Of a stretch of 64,000 nucleotides of DNA, positions 22,032-32,776 are shown one piece after another. The stretch comes from an uncultured Polaribacter sp. Its GTDB lineage: Bacteria > Bacteroidota > Bacteroidia > Flavobacteriales > Flavobacteriaceae. The DNA is taken from assembly GCA_943788045.1 (NCBI GenBank), contig CALSOT010000002.1, positions 62,001 through 126,000 of the forward strand, given 5' to 3'. Below the pieces are notes generated by a model. That model was not told where the DNA came from and searched no databases. It saw only the letters and a program-made list of their open reading frames with translations. The first letter of the stretch is position 1; each line of letters starts with the position of its first letter. The position numbers and the translations under genes were made by a program.

Positions 22032-24917
22032 CTACATATAATTTTCAATTGGACTGCAGGAGCAAACTAAGTTTCTGTCTCCAAAAGCGTCATCAACTCT
22101 GCGTACAGAGGGCCAAAATTTGTTTTCTGCGATATAATCTAAAGGAAATGCAGCTTGTTTTCTAGTATATGGTAAGTTCCATTCATCTGAAGTTAGCATT
22201 TCTTGTGTGTGAGGTGCATTTTTTAAAGGATTATTGTTATCCTCTTTTGTAGCGTGTTTAATTTCTTCACGAATAGAAATCATGGCATCACAAAAACGAT
22301 CTAATTCAGCAATACTCTCAGATTCAGTGGGTTCAATCATCATAGTTCCTGCAACAGGAAACGAAACTGTTGGTGCATGAAAGCCATAATCCATTAAACG
22401 CTTTGCGATATCAACAACCTCAATCCCATTTTGCTTAAAATCACGACAATCAATAATCATTTCGTGCGCAGCTCTGTTCATTTCACCAGTATACAAAGTA
22501 TTGTAATGCCCTTGCAAACGTTCTTTTATATAGTTGGCGTTCAAGATGGCATTCTTGGTTGAATCTGTGAGTCCTTTTGCACCGAGCATTGTAATGTATC
22601 CGTAAGAGATTAAACAAGCTAAAGCAGAACCCCATGGAGCGGAAGAAATAGCAGTAATTGCATTTTCTCCTCCAGTCGAAACTAAAGGATTCGTTGGTAA
22701 AAAAGGCACTAATTGAGGAGCTACACAAATTGGACCAACTCCCGGTCCTCCGCCACCATGTGGAATTGCAAATGTTTTGTGTAAGTTCAGGTGACAAACA
22801 TCTGCACCGATTGTTGCAGGGTTTGTAAGACCAACTTGAGCATTCATATTTGCGCCATCCATATAAACTTGTCCGCCATTATCATGAATAATTTGCGTGA
22901 TTTCCATAATCGCTTTTTCGTAAACCCCATGTGTTGAAGGATAGGTAACCATTAAAGCAGATAGGTTGTTTTTATGATCAATTGCTTTTGTACGCAAATC
23001 TTCGACATCAATATTTCCTCTTTCGTCCGTTTTGGTAACTACAACCTTCATACCTGCCATAACTGCAGAAGCAGGGTTTGTACCATGTGCAGAAGCAGGA
23101 ATTAAACAAATATTTCTATGTGAATCTCCATTTGATTGGTGGTATGCTCTGATTGTCATTAAACCGGCAAACTCCCCTTGAGCTCCAGAATTTGGTTGTA
23201 AAGAAGTGCCTGCAAAACCAGTAACTATATTTAGTTGATGTTCTAATCTTTTTAATATTTCTTGATATCCTTCCGCTTGATTTAATGGCACAAAAGGGTG
23301 AATGTTACCCCATTGAGGATTGCTTAAAGGTAACATTTCTGATGCAGCATTTAATTTCATTGTACAAGATCCTAAAGAAATCATAGAATGATTTAAAGCT
23401 AAATCTTTACGCTCTAATTTTTTAATATAGCGCATCATGTCTGTTTCAGATTGATAACTGTTAAATACATCATTTTCTAAAAACGGAGTATTTCTTGAGA
23501 TACTTTCTGGAATTACATCAAAATCTGCATCAAAGGATTTTTGAGTTAAAATTTGATGAAATTCATCAAAATTTTCGGTGTCAGAAGTAAGAGGTTTATT
23601 TTTTAGTTGACCAAAAATGGTAAATAATTTCATCAAATCTTTCTGTGTAGTCGCTTCGTTTATCGAAATAGAAATATGTTTATCGTCTATATAATTAAAG
23701 TTGACTTTAAAAGATTCTGCAACAGACTTTAATTTTATACAATCTATTTCTACTAACAAAGTATCAAAATAAAAAGTATTACGTTGATTAAACCCTGCTT
23801 TTTCTAAATAATCTGCAACTAATTTTGTCTTATTATGCACAGAATCAGCAATAAACTGCAACCCATTTTTACCATGATAAACTGCATACATACCCGCCAT
23901 AACAGCCAATAAAACTTGTGCAGTACAAATGTTAGAAGTCGCTTTTTCTCGTTTAATATGTTGCTCACGTGTTTGCAATGCCATACGTAAAGCACGCACT
24001 CCATTTATATCTTTGGTAACACCAATAATACGACCAGGAATACTTCTTTTGTATTTTTCTTTAGTTGCAAAGTACGCTGCATGAGGTCCTCCGTATCCTA
24101 AAGGAATTCCAAAACGCTGTGTGGTTCCTACAACAACATCAACGCCAAATTCGGCAGGTGATTTTAACTTTACTAATGATAAAATATCAGCAGCTACTGC
24201 AACTTTTATATTGCTATTGTTCGCTTTTGTAACAAAATCAGTATAATCGAATATTTGTCCATGTTTTCCGGGATACTGTAAAATAGCTCCGAAAAAATCA
24301 TCCGAAAAATCGAATTCTTCATGATTTCCAATCACTAATTCAATTCCAATAGGAACTGAGCGTGTTTGTAAAACAGATAGTGTTTGTGGCAGAATTTCTT
24401 CTGAAACAAAAAACTTATTTATGTTTGCTTTCTTTTGTGCTCTTTCTCTAACATCATACAACAAAGCCATTGCCTCGGCAGCAGCAGTACTTTCATCTAA
24501 TAGTGAAGCATTTGCTAATTCCATTCCCGTTAAATCGCAAATCATTGTTTGAAAATTTAACAAAGCCTCTAAGCGTCCTTGCGCAATTTCTGCCTGATAA
24601 GGAGTATATGCTGTATACCAGCCTGGGTTTTCTAAGATATTACGCTGAATTACACTTGGCACAATTGACTCATGATATCCTAAGCCGATGTAACTTTTAA
24701 AAACTTTATTCTTTTCAGATAACTCTTTAATATGTGCTAAATATTCATATTCACTTTTTGCAGGTGCCAAATCTAATTCGTTTTTTAAACGAATATCATC
24801 AGGAACGGTTTCGTAAATTAGCTTATCTAAACTATCTGCTTTTATCGCTGATAACATTTTTTTTTGCTCCTTTTCATTAGGACCAATATGTCTGTTTTGA
24901 AACAAATTTGTATTCAT
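22032..24917 (-). CDS. gcvP: Glycine dehydrogenase (aminomethyl-transferring)
   Basis: NRHIGPNEKEQ start, GGGGPGVGPI, DGANMNAQVG; start moved to MNTNLFQNRHIG. Confidence 0.97.
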   Translation of the reverse strand: MNTNLFQNRHIGPNEKEQKKMLSAIKADSLDKLIYETVPDDIRLKNELDLAPAKSEYEYLAHIKELSEKNKVFKSYIGLGYHESIVPSVIQRNILENPGWYTAYTPYQAEIAQGRLEALLNFQTMICDLTGMELANASLLDESTAAAEAMALLYDVRERAQKKANINKFFVSEEILPQTLSVLQTRSVPIGIELVIGNHEEFDFSDDFFGAILQYPGKHGQIFDYTDFVTKANNSNIKVAVAADILSLVKLKSPAEFGVDVVVGTTQRFGIPLGYGGPHAAYFATKEKYKRSIPGRIIGVTKDINGVRALRMALQTREQHIKREKATSNICTAQVLLAVMAGMYAVYHGKNGLQFIADSVHNKTKLVADYLEKAGFNQRNTFYFDTLLVEIDCIKLKSVAESFKVNFNYIDDKHISISINEATTQKDLMKLFTIFGQLKNKPLTSDTENFDEFHQILTQKSFDADFDVIPESISRNTPFLENDVFNSYQSETDMMRYIKKLERKDLALNHSMISLGSCTMKLNAASEMLPLSNPQWGNIHPFVPLNQAEGYQEILKRLEHQLNIVTGFAGTSLQPNSGAQGEFAGLMTIRAYHQSNGDSHRNICLIPASAHGTNPASAVMAGMKVVVTKTDERGNIDVEDLRTKAIDHKNNLSALMVTYPSTHGVYEKAIMEITQIIHDNGGQVYMDGANMNAQVGLTNPATIGADVCHLNLHKTFAIPHGGGGPGVGPICVAPQLVPFLPTNPLVSTGGENAITAISSAPWGSALACLISYGYITMLGAKGLTDSTKNAILNANYIKERLQGHYNTLYTGEMNRAAHEMIIDCRDFKQNGIEVVDIAKRLMDYGFHAPTVSFPVAGTMMIEPTESESIAELDRFCDAMISIREEIKHATKEDNNNPLKNAPHTQEMLTSDEWNLPYTRKQAAFPLDYIAENKFWPSVRRVDDAFGDRNLVCSCSPIENYM

Positions 24918-25104
24918 TAAATAAATTTTTATTTGTACATATTTCAGCCGTTTTATGTGTTTATTACAAATACATAAAAAAGATTGATTTTTATGGAGCA
25001 AAAATACGGATTTTAGAAGGTTTCAAGTTTAATTAAAACAGAGAAAAGTCTGTTAATTATCAACCATATTTAAATGTTATTAACATAAAGGCTATTTTTG
25101 TAAA

Positions 25105-25926
25105 ATGAGATTATTAAAATTAGTTTTTAATTTTTATTTAAACGCAAGTATTCATGTTGCTTTTGCGGTATTTGCCTTTTTAAGAATTACAGAAGCTTAT
25201 TTTGAATTTACATCTAATGAAAGCTTAAATTGGTTTATTTTTTTCGGAACTATTACTGGTTATAATTTTGTAAAATATGCAGGAGTTGCAAAAATGCATC
25301 ACAGAAGTTTAACAAAAGATTTGAAGATGATTCAAGTTTTCTCATTTTTTTGTTTTTTGGCATTGATTTTTTTTATGTACCAAATTCCTCCTAAAACGCT
25401 ATATTTTAGTGCACCTTTTGTCTTACTAACCATTTTATATGCTGTCCCTTTTTTAAGTGGTTTTGATAAAAATCTGAGAGAAGTAAGTTATTTAAAAATT
25501 TTAGTTGTAGCTTTTGTCTGGTCTGGATTTACAATTTTAATTCCGTTAATTGATGCGGGAAAAGTAATTTCTTTAGAAATTGTTTTCTTAATGCTTCAGC
25601 GATTTTTAATTGTAATTGTTTTAATCTTACCTTTTGACATTAGGGATGTTAATTATGATGCCATTTCTTTGCAAACAATTCCGAGAAAGATTGGTGTAAA
25701 AAAAACAAAGAAAATAGGGTTGATTTTATTGGTTTTTTCGTTGATTTTAGAATATTTAATTCCTTCTTCAGACATGTTGAAAACACCATTTATGATTTTC
25801 TTTTTCATGTTGATTATTCTCTTAATGAGAGCAAAAAAAGACCAATCCAAGTATTATAGTTCTTTTTGGGTAGAGGCATTGCCAATAGTGTGGTGGCTGC
25901 TTCTTTTAGTATTTCATAATTTTTAA
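25105..25926 (+). CDS. Polytopic membrane protein, UbiA-like
   Basis: About 8 TM segments; LPFDIRDVNYDAISLQTIPRKIGVKKTK resembles the second UbiA Asp motif. Confidence 0.55.
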   Translation: MRLLKLVFNFYLNASIHVAFAVFAFLRITEAYFEFTSNESLNWFIFFGTITGYNFVKYAGVAKMHHRSLTKDLKMIQVFSFFCFLALIFFMYQIPPKTLYFSAPFVLLTILYAVPFLSGFDKNLREVSYLKILVVAFVWSGFTILIPLIDAGKVISLEIVFLMLQRFLIVIVLILPFDIRDVNYDAISLQTIPRKIGVKKTKKIGLILLVFSLILEYLIPSSDMLKTPFMIFFFMLIILLMRAKKDQSKYYSSFWVEALPIVWWLLLLVFHNF

Positions 25927-26065
25927 TGATTTAAAATAAGTATCTTACAAATAACTCTCATAATAAGAATAAATAAAAGAGATATCATAAATCTATAAAA
26001 TAGCTTCTTATTTCCCTAGTATATTTGTAGATTTACCCACTTAAATTCAACAAAGATTCTAAGTA

Positions 26066-27958
26066 ATGAGTAGCACAAAAAGAAGTTATGTTTTTGATTT
26101 TGATAGCACCCTAACAAAAGTAGAAGCATTAGATGTTTTAGCAGAAATTACGCTTGAGAGTAATCCAAAGAAAGATCAAATTATTCAGGAAATAATTGAT
26201 ATTACCAATTTAGGAATTGATGGAGAAATATCCTTCACAGAGTCATTAGAAAAAAGGATTAAATTATTAAAAGCAAATAAAGCAGACTTATCAGGTTTAG
26301 TTGCAGCCTTAAAAAAGCAAGTATCAAAATCTATAGAGAGCAATAAAGAGTTTTTTGAAAATTTTGCAGATGATATTTATGTGATTTCTTGCGGATTTAA
26401 AGAGTTTATAGACCCTATTGTAAAAGAATACAATATACCTTCGGAAAGAGTGTATGCAAATACTTTTGAGTTTGCAGATGATGGCGAAATTGTTGGCTTT
26501 GATGCTAATAACCCTCTATCACAGCACAACGGAAAAATAAAGTGTTTAAAAGACATGAGTCTTGAAGGAGAAATACAAGTTATTGGCGATGGTTACAGTG
26601 ATTATGTAACTCGAGAGGCTGGTGTTGCAGATACCTTTTTTGCTTACACAGAAAATGTTTCAAGAGACAAAACTACAGAAAACGCTGATTATATTGCCCC
26701 AAATTTAGATGAATTTTTATACGTAAACAAGTTGCCAAGAAATATCTCATATCCAAAGCATAGAATTAAAATTTTATTATTAGAAAACATACACTCCGAT
26801 GCTTTTAAAAAGTTATCGACAGATGGTTTTTCTGTAGAAACTGTCTCTAAAAGTTTGTCTGAAGACGAATTGATAGAAAAAATAAAAGATGTACACGTTT
26901 TAGGAATTCGTTCTAAAACAAACGTTACCCAGAGAGTTGTAGATGCTGCAGAAAAATTAATGGTTGTTAGTGCATTTTGTATTGGTACAAAACAAATTGA
27001 TTTAGAGGCGTGTAAAGAAAATGGAGTTGTTGTTTTTAATGCACCTTACAGCAATACGCGTTCTGTAGTTGAATTGGCAATTGGAGAAATCATAATGCTA
27101 ATGCGTAGTGTTTTTCAGAGAAGTACAGAAATTCACAATGGTCAATGGAATAAAACAGCTCAAGGTTCTAGAGAGGTTCGTGGTAAAAAACTAGGTATTG
27201 TTGGTTATGGTAATATAGGTAAGCAATTATCAATTTTAGCAGAGGCTTTAGGGATGAGTGTTTATTATTATGATGTTGAAGATAAGTTGGCGTTAGGAAA
27301 TGCAACTAAATTAAACACTTTAAGAGAATTATTAGAAATTTCTGATGTCGTTACTTTACATGTTGATGATAATGCTGCAAACAAAAATTTCTTTGGAAAA
27401 AAAGAAATTTCTCAAATGAAAGATGGTGCACATCTTGTAAACCTTTCTAGAGGTTTTGTTGTTGATGTTAAAGCATTAGCAGAAGCCTTAAAAAGTGGAA
27501 AAATTGCTGGTGCAGCAGTAGATGTTTATCCATCAGAACCAAGAAAAAATGGAGAGTTTTATACGGAATTAAAAGGATTAGCAAATGTAATTTTAACACC
27601 TCATGTTGGTGGTAGCACGGAGGAAGCACAAAGAGATATTGCAGATTTTGTGCCAAGTAAAATTATGGCGTACATAAATTCAGGAAATACAGTAGATGCT
27701 GTTAATTTTCCAAATATCCGTTTGCCAAGACAAACAAACGCACATAGATTTTTACACATTCACAAGAATGTTTCTGGAGTGATGGCTGAAATTAATAATA
27801 TCTTAGCAAAATACGAGTCAAATATAACAGGTCAGTATTTATCTACAGATCCAAAAGTGGGTTATGTAATTACAGATTTAGATAAAGTTTATAATAAAGA
27901 AGTAATTGAGGAGTTAAAAAATGTAGAGGGAACAATTAAATTTAGAGTATTGTATTAA
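26066..27958 (+). CDS. serA: Fused HAD phosphoserine phosphatase-like + D-3-phosphoglycerate dehydrogenase
   Basis: N-term YVFDFDSTLTKVEALD ... IQVIGDGYSDYVTREAGVAD (HAD); C-term GKKLGIVGYGNIGKQLS ... TPHVGGSTEEAQ and ACT-like tail. Confidence 0.93.
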   Translation: MSSTKRSYVFDFDSTLTKVEALDVLAEITLESNPKKDQIIQEIIDITNLGIDGEISFTESLEKRIKLLKANKADLSGLVAALKKQVSKSIESNKEFFENFADDIYVISCGFKEFIDPIVKEYNIPSERVYANTFEFADDGEIVGFDANNPLSQHNGKIKCLKDMSLEGEIQVIGDGYSDYVTREAGVADTFFAYTENVSRDKTTENADYIAPNLDEFLYVNKLPRNISYPKHRIKILLLENIHSDAFKKLSTDGFSVETVSKSLSEDELIEKIKDVHVLGIRSKTNVTQRVVDAAEKLMVVSAFCIGTKQIDLEACKENGVVVFNAPYSNTRSVVELAIGEIIMLMRSVFQRSTEIHNGQWNKTAQGSREVRGKKLGIVGYGNIGKQLSILAEALGMSVYYYDVEDKLALGNATKLNTLRELLEISDVVTLHVDDNAANKNFFGKKEISQMKDGAHLVNLSRGFVVDVKALAEALKSGKIAGAAVDVYPSEPRKNGEFYTELKGLANVILTPHVGGSTEEAQRDIADFVPSKIMAYINSGNTVDAVNFPNIRLPRQTNAHRFLHIHKNVSGVMAEINNILAKYESNITGQYLSTDPKVGYVITDLDKVYNKEVIEELKNVEGTIKFRVLY

Positions 27959-27979
27959 TCTGTTTTTATAGATAATAAA

Positions 27980-28018
27980 AAGACCCTTTAGATTGTGTAA
28001 TCCAAAGGGTCTTTTTTT
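27980..28018 (+). terminator. Terminator after serA
   Basis: AAGACCCTTT...AAAGGGTCTTTTTTTT. Confidence 0.85.
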
Positions 28019-28111
28019 TGTAACTGTCTTATATTTTCTACTGTATTTTTTTGGGGACTTAAAATAATTCTCATTATTTAGTGAATGCTTTGTGTTTTAT
28101 TATTTTACTGA

Positions 28112-29299
28112 TTACAATTTAATTTTCTTTTTTAAGTCGATAATCATTTTGTCTTTTACGCCCAAATAACGTTTACCTCCCAAATATCTATTTTTATTAA
28201 ATTCATCATAGTTTGGTTGCTTATTATCCATAGAACTTATATGAACATTTCCAGAAGCATGAATAAATTCCATTTTATTGTTACCTAACCAAATGCCGAC
28301 ATGGGTTACGCGTTGTTTTTTTTCTGCTGTTGCTTTGCTTCCGAAGAAAATTAAATCTCCTTTTTCTAAACCTTCAAAATTTAACTCTTTATCTACTATT
28401 TCACCAGCGTTTATTTGCTGAGAGGCATCTCTAGGTATTATAAAGCCGTTCATAAAGTAGGCTGTTTTTGTAAAACCGCTGCAATCTATTCCTTTGCTAG
28501 ATGTTCCTCCCCACAGATAGGGAAATCCATTCATTTTTTTAGCAGTAGACACAATACTTTCTTTTGAAGGGTTTAAATTCTGTATCCAAGATTCATAATT
28601 TATCGCTTCTTCTTTTTTTATGAAGCCTATTCTTTTATCAGGGTATTCTACTTCATAAAACTCACTATCTAAAGATTTGTACTTTAAAACTCCTCCTAAA
28701 GTAATATCTGATATAATCGAAGCGTTCTCATTTTTATCAACGTATACATATCCGAAATTTTTAGTAAATATTATTTTTTTTCGAGAATTCCATTGATCAT
28801 AATTTTTTTTGTTCATTCTTGTTATTCCCCCTTTATCAACCCAAGAAATATAATCATCAGGAGTTTGTACTCTATAGAAATCTCCTTTTTTATCAAGTAC
28901 TTTTAATGGCATTCCTAATAAACCTTGTGTGCCTAGTTCGGCAGAATGTTTAGGTTTCGATCTAATGTTAATTACAGAGTTTCTTGCAATAGCAAACTTT
29001 AAATTACCAACAGCGGAATCAGGTAAAATACGTACGTTATTTGTAAACTTTAATTTTTTGTTATTTAAGCTATCTAAAAGTATTGAAAAAGCTTTTTTAC
29101 TAGTTGTTTCCCCTTCTAAAATAAGTTGATTTTCTGCTAATTCAAAATTGATGTCAAACACTTCCACACGTTTGTCAGGCGCATATTTTGTTTTTATTGT
29201 AGAGTGAATATTTTGAAGTTCAGTAATTATTGTTGTGTCGTTTTTACAAGATATAAAAGGAAGTAATATTAGTAATGCAAAGAGTTTTATAATTCTCAT
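28112..29299 (-). CDS. NlpC/P60 (C40) peptidase lipoprotein with SH3-type domains
   Basis: GIDCSGFTKTAYFMNG, RVTHVGIWLGNNKMEFIHASG; FISC lipobox. Confidence 0.9.
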   Translation of the reverse strand: MRIIKLFALLILLPFISCKNDTTIITELQNIHSTIKTKYAPDKRVEVFDINFELAENQLILEGETTSKKAFSILLDSLNNKKLKFTNNVRILPDSAVGNLKFAIARNSVINIRSKPKHSAELGTQGLLGMPLKVLDKKGDFYRVQTPDDYISWVDKGGITRMNKKNYDQWNSRKKIIFTKNFGYVYVDKNENASIISDITLGGVLKYKSLDSEFYEVEYPDKRIGFIKKEEAINYESWIQNLNPSKESIVSTAKKMNGFPYLWGGTSSKGIDCSGFTKTAYFMNGFIIPRDASQQINAGEIVDKELNFEGLEKGDLIFFGSKATAEKKQRVTHVGIWLGNNKMEFIHASGNVHISSMDNKQPNYDEFNKNRYLGGKRYLGVKDKMIIDLKKKIKL

Positions 29300-29397
29300 T
29301 AATAAAATTTTTTAGCTAATGTACAAAAAATCAAAACTCAAAAAATTGAATTCTCAATAGGATTGTTTTATATTTGAAATAAATCGTTAATCAATAA

Positions 29398-30657
29398 ATG
29401 CAGTATAAAAATTCGTTAACATTTGCGAAACAGCAAGATAAGGAGGATGTACTTTATCACTTGCGAAATCTATTTCATATTCCTAAAGATAAAAATGGAA
29501 ATGAATGGCTTTATTTTACAGGAAACTCTCTGGGTTTGCAACCAAAATCAACCAAAAGATATATTAATCAAGAGCTAGAGGATTGGGCTATTTTAGGAGT
29601 TGAGGGTCATTTTGAAGCGAAAAATCCATGGTTAAATTATCATGAATTGTTGACTGATAAAATGGCAAAAGTTGTTGGGGCAAAACCAATTGAAGTCGTT
29701 GTGATGAACACTTTAACGACAAACCTTCATTTGTTAATGGTTTCTTTTTACAGACCAACAAAAACAAAATATAAGATCGTTATAGAAAGTGATGCTTTTC
29801 CGTCAGATAGGTATGCCGTTGAGTCTCAGTTAAAATTTCATGGTTTTTCTGCGGATGACATTATAGAATGGAAACCAAGAAAAGGAGAAGAGCTTTTAAA
29901 TATTGAAGATTTACAAAAAATTGTTTCTGAACAAGGAGATGAAATTGCTTTACTATTAATTGGTGGCGTAAATTACTATACAGGTCAATTTTTAGATTTA
30001 AAAAGAGTTGCAAAAATTGGGCATTCAAAAGATTGTGTTGTCGGTATTGATTTAGCGCATGGAGCAGGAAATATTCAACCAAACTTACACGAATCTAATG
30101 TAGATTTTGCAGCATGGTGTACGTATAAATATTTAAATTCAGGTCCTGGAAGTTTAGGAGGAGTATTTGTGCATGAGAGACATGCGAATAATAAAGCTTT
30201 ACCGAGGTTTTCAGGTTGGTGGAATCATAATAAAGAAACACGTTTTAATATGCGTCAGCCATTTGATGTGATGGAAGGAGCAGAGGGTTGGCAATTAAGT
30301 AATCCGCCAATATTATCTATGGCAGCAATAAAGTCTTCTTTAGACTTGTTTGATGAAGTTGGTATGGATGCTTTGAGGCAAAAATCAGAAAAACTTACAG
30401 GTTATTTTGAGTTTTTAATCAATGAAATTGATTCGGATGATATTAAAATTATCACGCCAAGCAATTCAAAAGAAAGAGGTTGTCAATTATCTATTCAAGT
30501 AAAAAATGCCGATAAAAGTTTGCACAAAAAACTAACAGAAAATAATATTATAACAGATTGGCGAGAACCAAATGTAATACGTTGTGCTCCTGTGCCTATG
30601 TATACGTCTTTTGAAGATGTCTATAGGATGGTTTTTATTTTAAAAGGATTGTTATAG
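29398..30657 (+). CDS. kynU: Kynureninase
   Basis: TGNSLGLQPKS, DLAHGAGN, AAWCTYKYLNSGPG. Confidence 0.95.
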   Translation: MQYKNSLTFAKQQDKEDVLYHLRNLFHIPKDKNGNEWLYFTGNSLGLQPKSTKRYINQELEDWAILGVEGHFEAKNPWLNYHELLTDKMAKVVGAKPIEVVVMNTLTTNLHLLMVSFYRPTKTKYKIVIESDAFPSDRYAVESQLKFHGFSADDIIEWKPRKGEELLNIEDLQKIVSEQGDEIALLLIGGVNYYTGQFLDLKRVAKIGHSKDCVVGIDLAHGAGNIQPNLHESNVDFAAWCTYKYLNSGPGSLGGVFVHERHANNKALPRFSGWWNHNKETRFNMRQPFDVMEGAEGWQLSNPPILSMAAIKSSLDLFDEVGMDALRQKSEKLTGYFEFLINEIDSDDIKIITPSNSKERGCQLSIQVKNADKSLHKKLTENNIITDWREPNVIRCAPVPMYTSFEDVYRMVFILKGLL

Positions 30658-32067
30658 ATGAATAAAAAAGATAAAATATTAGTTATTGGAGCAGGTTTAT
30701 GTGGTTCCCTTTTAGCTCTAAGATTAGCGCAACGAGGTTTTAAGATAGAAGTGTATGAAAGTAGATCAGATTTGAGAACTTCAGATATTTCTGCAGGGAG
30801 ATCAATTAATCTAGCATTGTCAGACAGAGGTTTAAAAGCTTTGCGTTTATGTGGAATGGAAGAAAAAGCAAGAGAAATATGTATTCCTATGTATGGCAGA
30901 TTAATACACGATAAAGATGGAAATATCTTTTCTTCTAATTATTCAGGACGAGAAAATGAATACATCAATTCGATTTCTAGAGGAGATTTGAATGCTATTT
31001 TATTGGATGAAGTAGAAAAGCATGAAAACGTAAATATTCATTTTAATAAAAAATGTGAAAACATTGACATTGAAAACAACATTGCAAATTTTGAAGATTA
31101 CAAAACAAAACAAAACTTCTCTATTAAAGCAGATGTCATTTTTGGAGGAGATGGTGCAGGGTCATCTTTAAGGAAAAGTTACTTATCTGAGCGTAAATTT
31201 TTGTTTAGTTATTCTCAAGATTATTTAAATCATGGTTATAAAGAATTAGAAATTCCAGCAGATAAAAGTGGAAATCATCAAATAAGTAAAGGTCATTTAC
31301 ATATATGGCCACGGGGTGATTTTATGTTAATTGCTTTGCCAAATCTGGATGGGAGTTTCACCGTAACCTTGTTTTTAAGTTATGATGAAGGTGAATTTAA
31401 TTTTGAAAACTTAACATCCGAAAAAAAAATAACTGAATTTTTTGAGAAAGAATTTCCAGATGCTTTGGCATTAATTCCAAATATAAAAGATGAGTTTATA
31501 AATAACCCAACAGGTCCGCTAGGAACCATAAAATGTTCACCTTGGAGTTATGAAAACAAAACGTTGCTCATTGGTGATTCCTCCCATGCAATTGTTCCGT
31601 TTTACGGTCAAGGAATGAATGCCTCTTTTGAGGATGTTTATGTTTTAGATGAAATTTTGAATAAAGATTTAGGGGATTGGAAATCGGTTTTTAATGAATA
31701 TCAAACAAAAAGAAAAAAAGATACAGATGCTATTGCCGATTTGGCAATTGATAATTTTCATGAGATGAAAAAACATGTTTCAAATCCACTCTTTAAAGAG
31801 AAGAGAGTCATAGAAATGGATTTAGAAAAAACATTTCCAACGGAATATTCATCTAAATATTCTTTGGTAACTTTTAATGAAAATATTGGTTACAATGAGG
31901 CGATGAAAAGGGGAAGAGCTCAAGATAAGGCATTATTGAATTTAATTGCAGATGATGAGGTTTACACGGATTCAAATATGACAAAAGCCGAGCTCAAATC
32001 TATTTTAGATAAGGTAGTTAAGGAAACAAATTCTATTTTAGAAGAAGATAAAATTGCAGGATTGTAG
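30658..32067 (+). CDS. kmo: Kynurenine 3-monooxygenase
   Basis: GAGLCGSLLALRLAQRG FAD motif; GDSSHAIVPFYGQGMNASFEDVYVLD. Confidence 0.95.
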   Translation: MNKKDKILVIGAGLCGSLLALRLAQRGFKIEVYESRSDLRTSDISAGRSINLALSDRGLKALRLCGMEEKAREICIPMYGRLIHDKDGNIFSSNYSGRENEYINSISRGDLNAILLDEVEKHENVNIHFNKKCENIDIENNIANFEDYKTKQNFSIKADVIFGGDGAGSSLRKSYLSERKFLFSYSQDYLNHGYKELEIPADKSGNHQISKGHLHIWPRGDFMLIALPNLDGSFTVTLFLSYDEGEFNFENLTSEKKITEFFEKEFPDALALIPNIKDEFINNPTGPLGTIKCSPWSYENKTLLIGDSSHAIVPFYGQGMNASFEDVYVLDEILNKDLGDWKSVFNEYQTKRKKDTDAIADLAIDNFHEMKKHVSNPLFKEKRVIEMDLEKTFPTEYSSKYSLVTFNENIGYNEAMKRGRAQDKALLNLIADDEVYTDSNMTKAELKSILDKVVKETNSILEEDKIAGL

Positions 32068-32206
32068 AAAAACGATTATCAAAATTTCAGTAATTTGCTA
32101 ATGCAATAGTGTTTTTAGCCTTTGAAAGGGTAAGTTTTATCAACGGAATTAAAGTTTCTGTTGATGGAGAAAAACCAAATCTTTGAAGATTATAAATAAT
32201 AAGATT

Positions 32207-32737
32207 ATGACTAATTTAGTACAACCGTTAAATTTTAAAAAGTGGATTGATGAGCATCGTCATTTATTAAAACCGCCCGTTGGTAACAAATGTGTTTGGG
32301 ATAATGGTGATTATATTGTGATGGTTGTTGGTGGCCCAAATAATAGAAAGGATTATCATTATAATGAAACTCCAGAGTTTTTCTATCAAGTAGAGGGCGA
32401 TATGATTTTAAAAATCATAGATGGTAACGGAAAAATGATTGATGTAGAAATTAATGAAGGCGATATATATTTATTGCCTGCAAAAGTGCCACATTCTCCG
32501 CAAAGAAAAGAAAATACTGTTGGTTTGGTTATTGAATATCCTCGTAAAAAGAAGATGAAAGATGCCTTAGAATGGTATTGTGAAAATTGCGGTAACTTAT
32601 TATATAGAAAGAAATTTAAATTAGACGATATTGAAACCGATATGCCATTAATTTTTGATAAGTATTATTCTGATAAAAAGAAATGTACTTGTGATAATTG
32701 TGGAACTGTAATGGAAGCACCGAATAAAATTAAATAA
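32207..32737 (+). CDS. 3-hydroxyanthranilate 3,4-dioxygenase
   Basis: VGGPNNRKDYHYNETPEFFYQVEGDM; C-terminal CxxC pairs; start moved to ATG 32207. Confidence 0.93.
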   Translation: MTNLVQPLNFKKWIDEHRHLLKPPVGNKCVWDNGDYIVMVVGGPNNRKDYHYNETPEFFYQVEGDMILKIIDGNGKMIDVEINEGDIYLLPAKVPHSPQRKENTVGLVIEYPRKKKMKDALEWYCENCGNLLYRKKFKLDDIETDMPLIFDKYYSDKKKCTCDNCGTVMEAPNKIK

Positions 32738-32776
32738 ATGTTGCAATGACTTGTGCTTTGCAATAATAAAAGAAAT

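Noticed and set aside
22483-22797. 104-aa and other ORFs antisense or frame-shifted inside gcvP, pdhC, dnaK region etc.
   Set aside because: Overlap strong CDSs in other frames; composition is shadow-ORF-like.
24918-25104. Possible glycine riboswitch upstream of gcvP
   Set aside because: No recognisable riboswitch core; region is AT-rich only.
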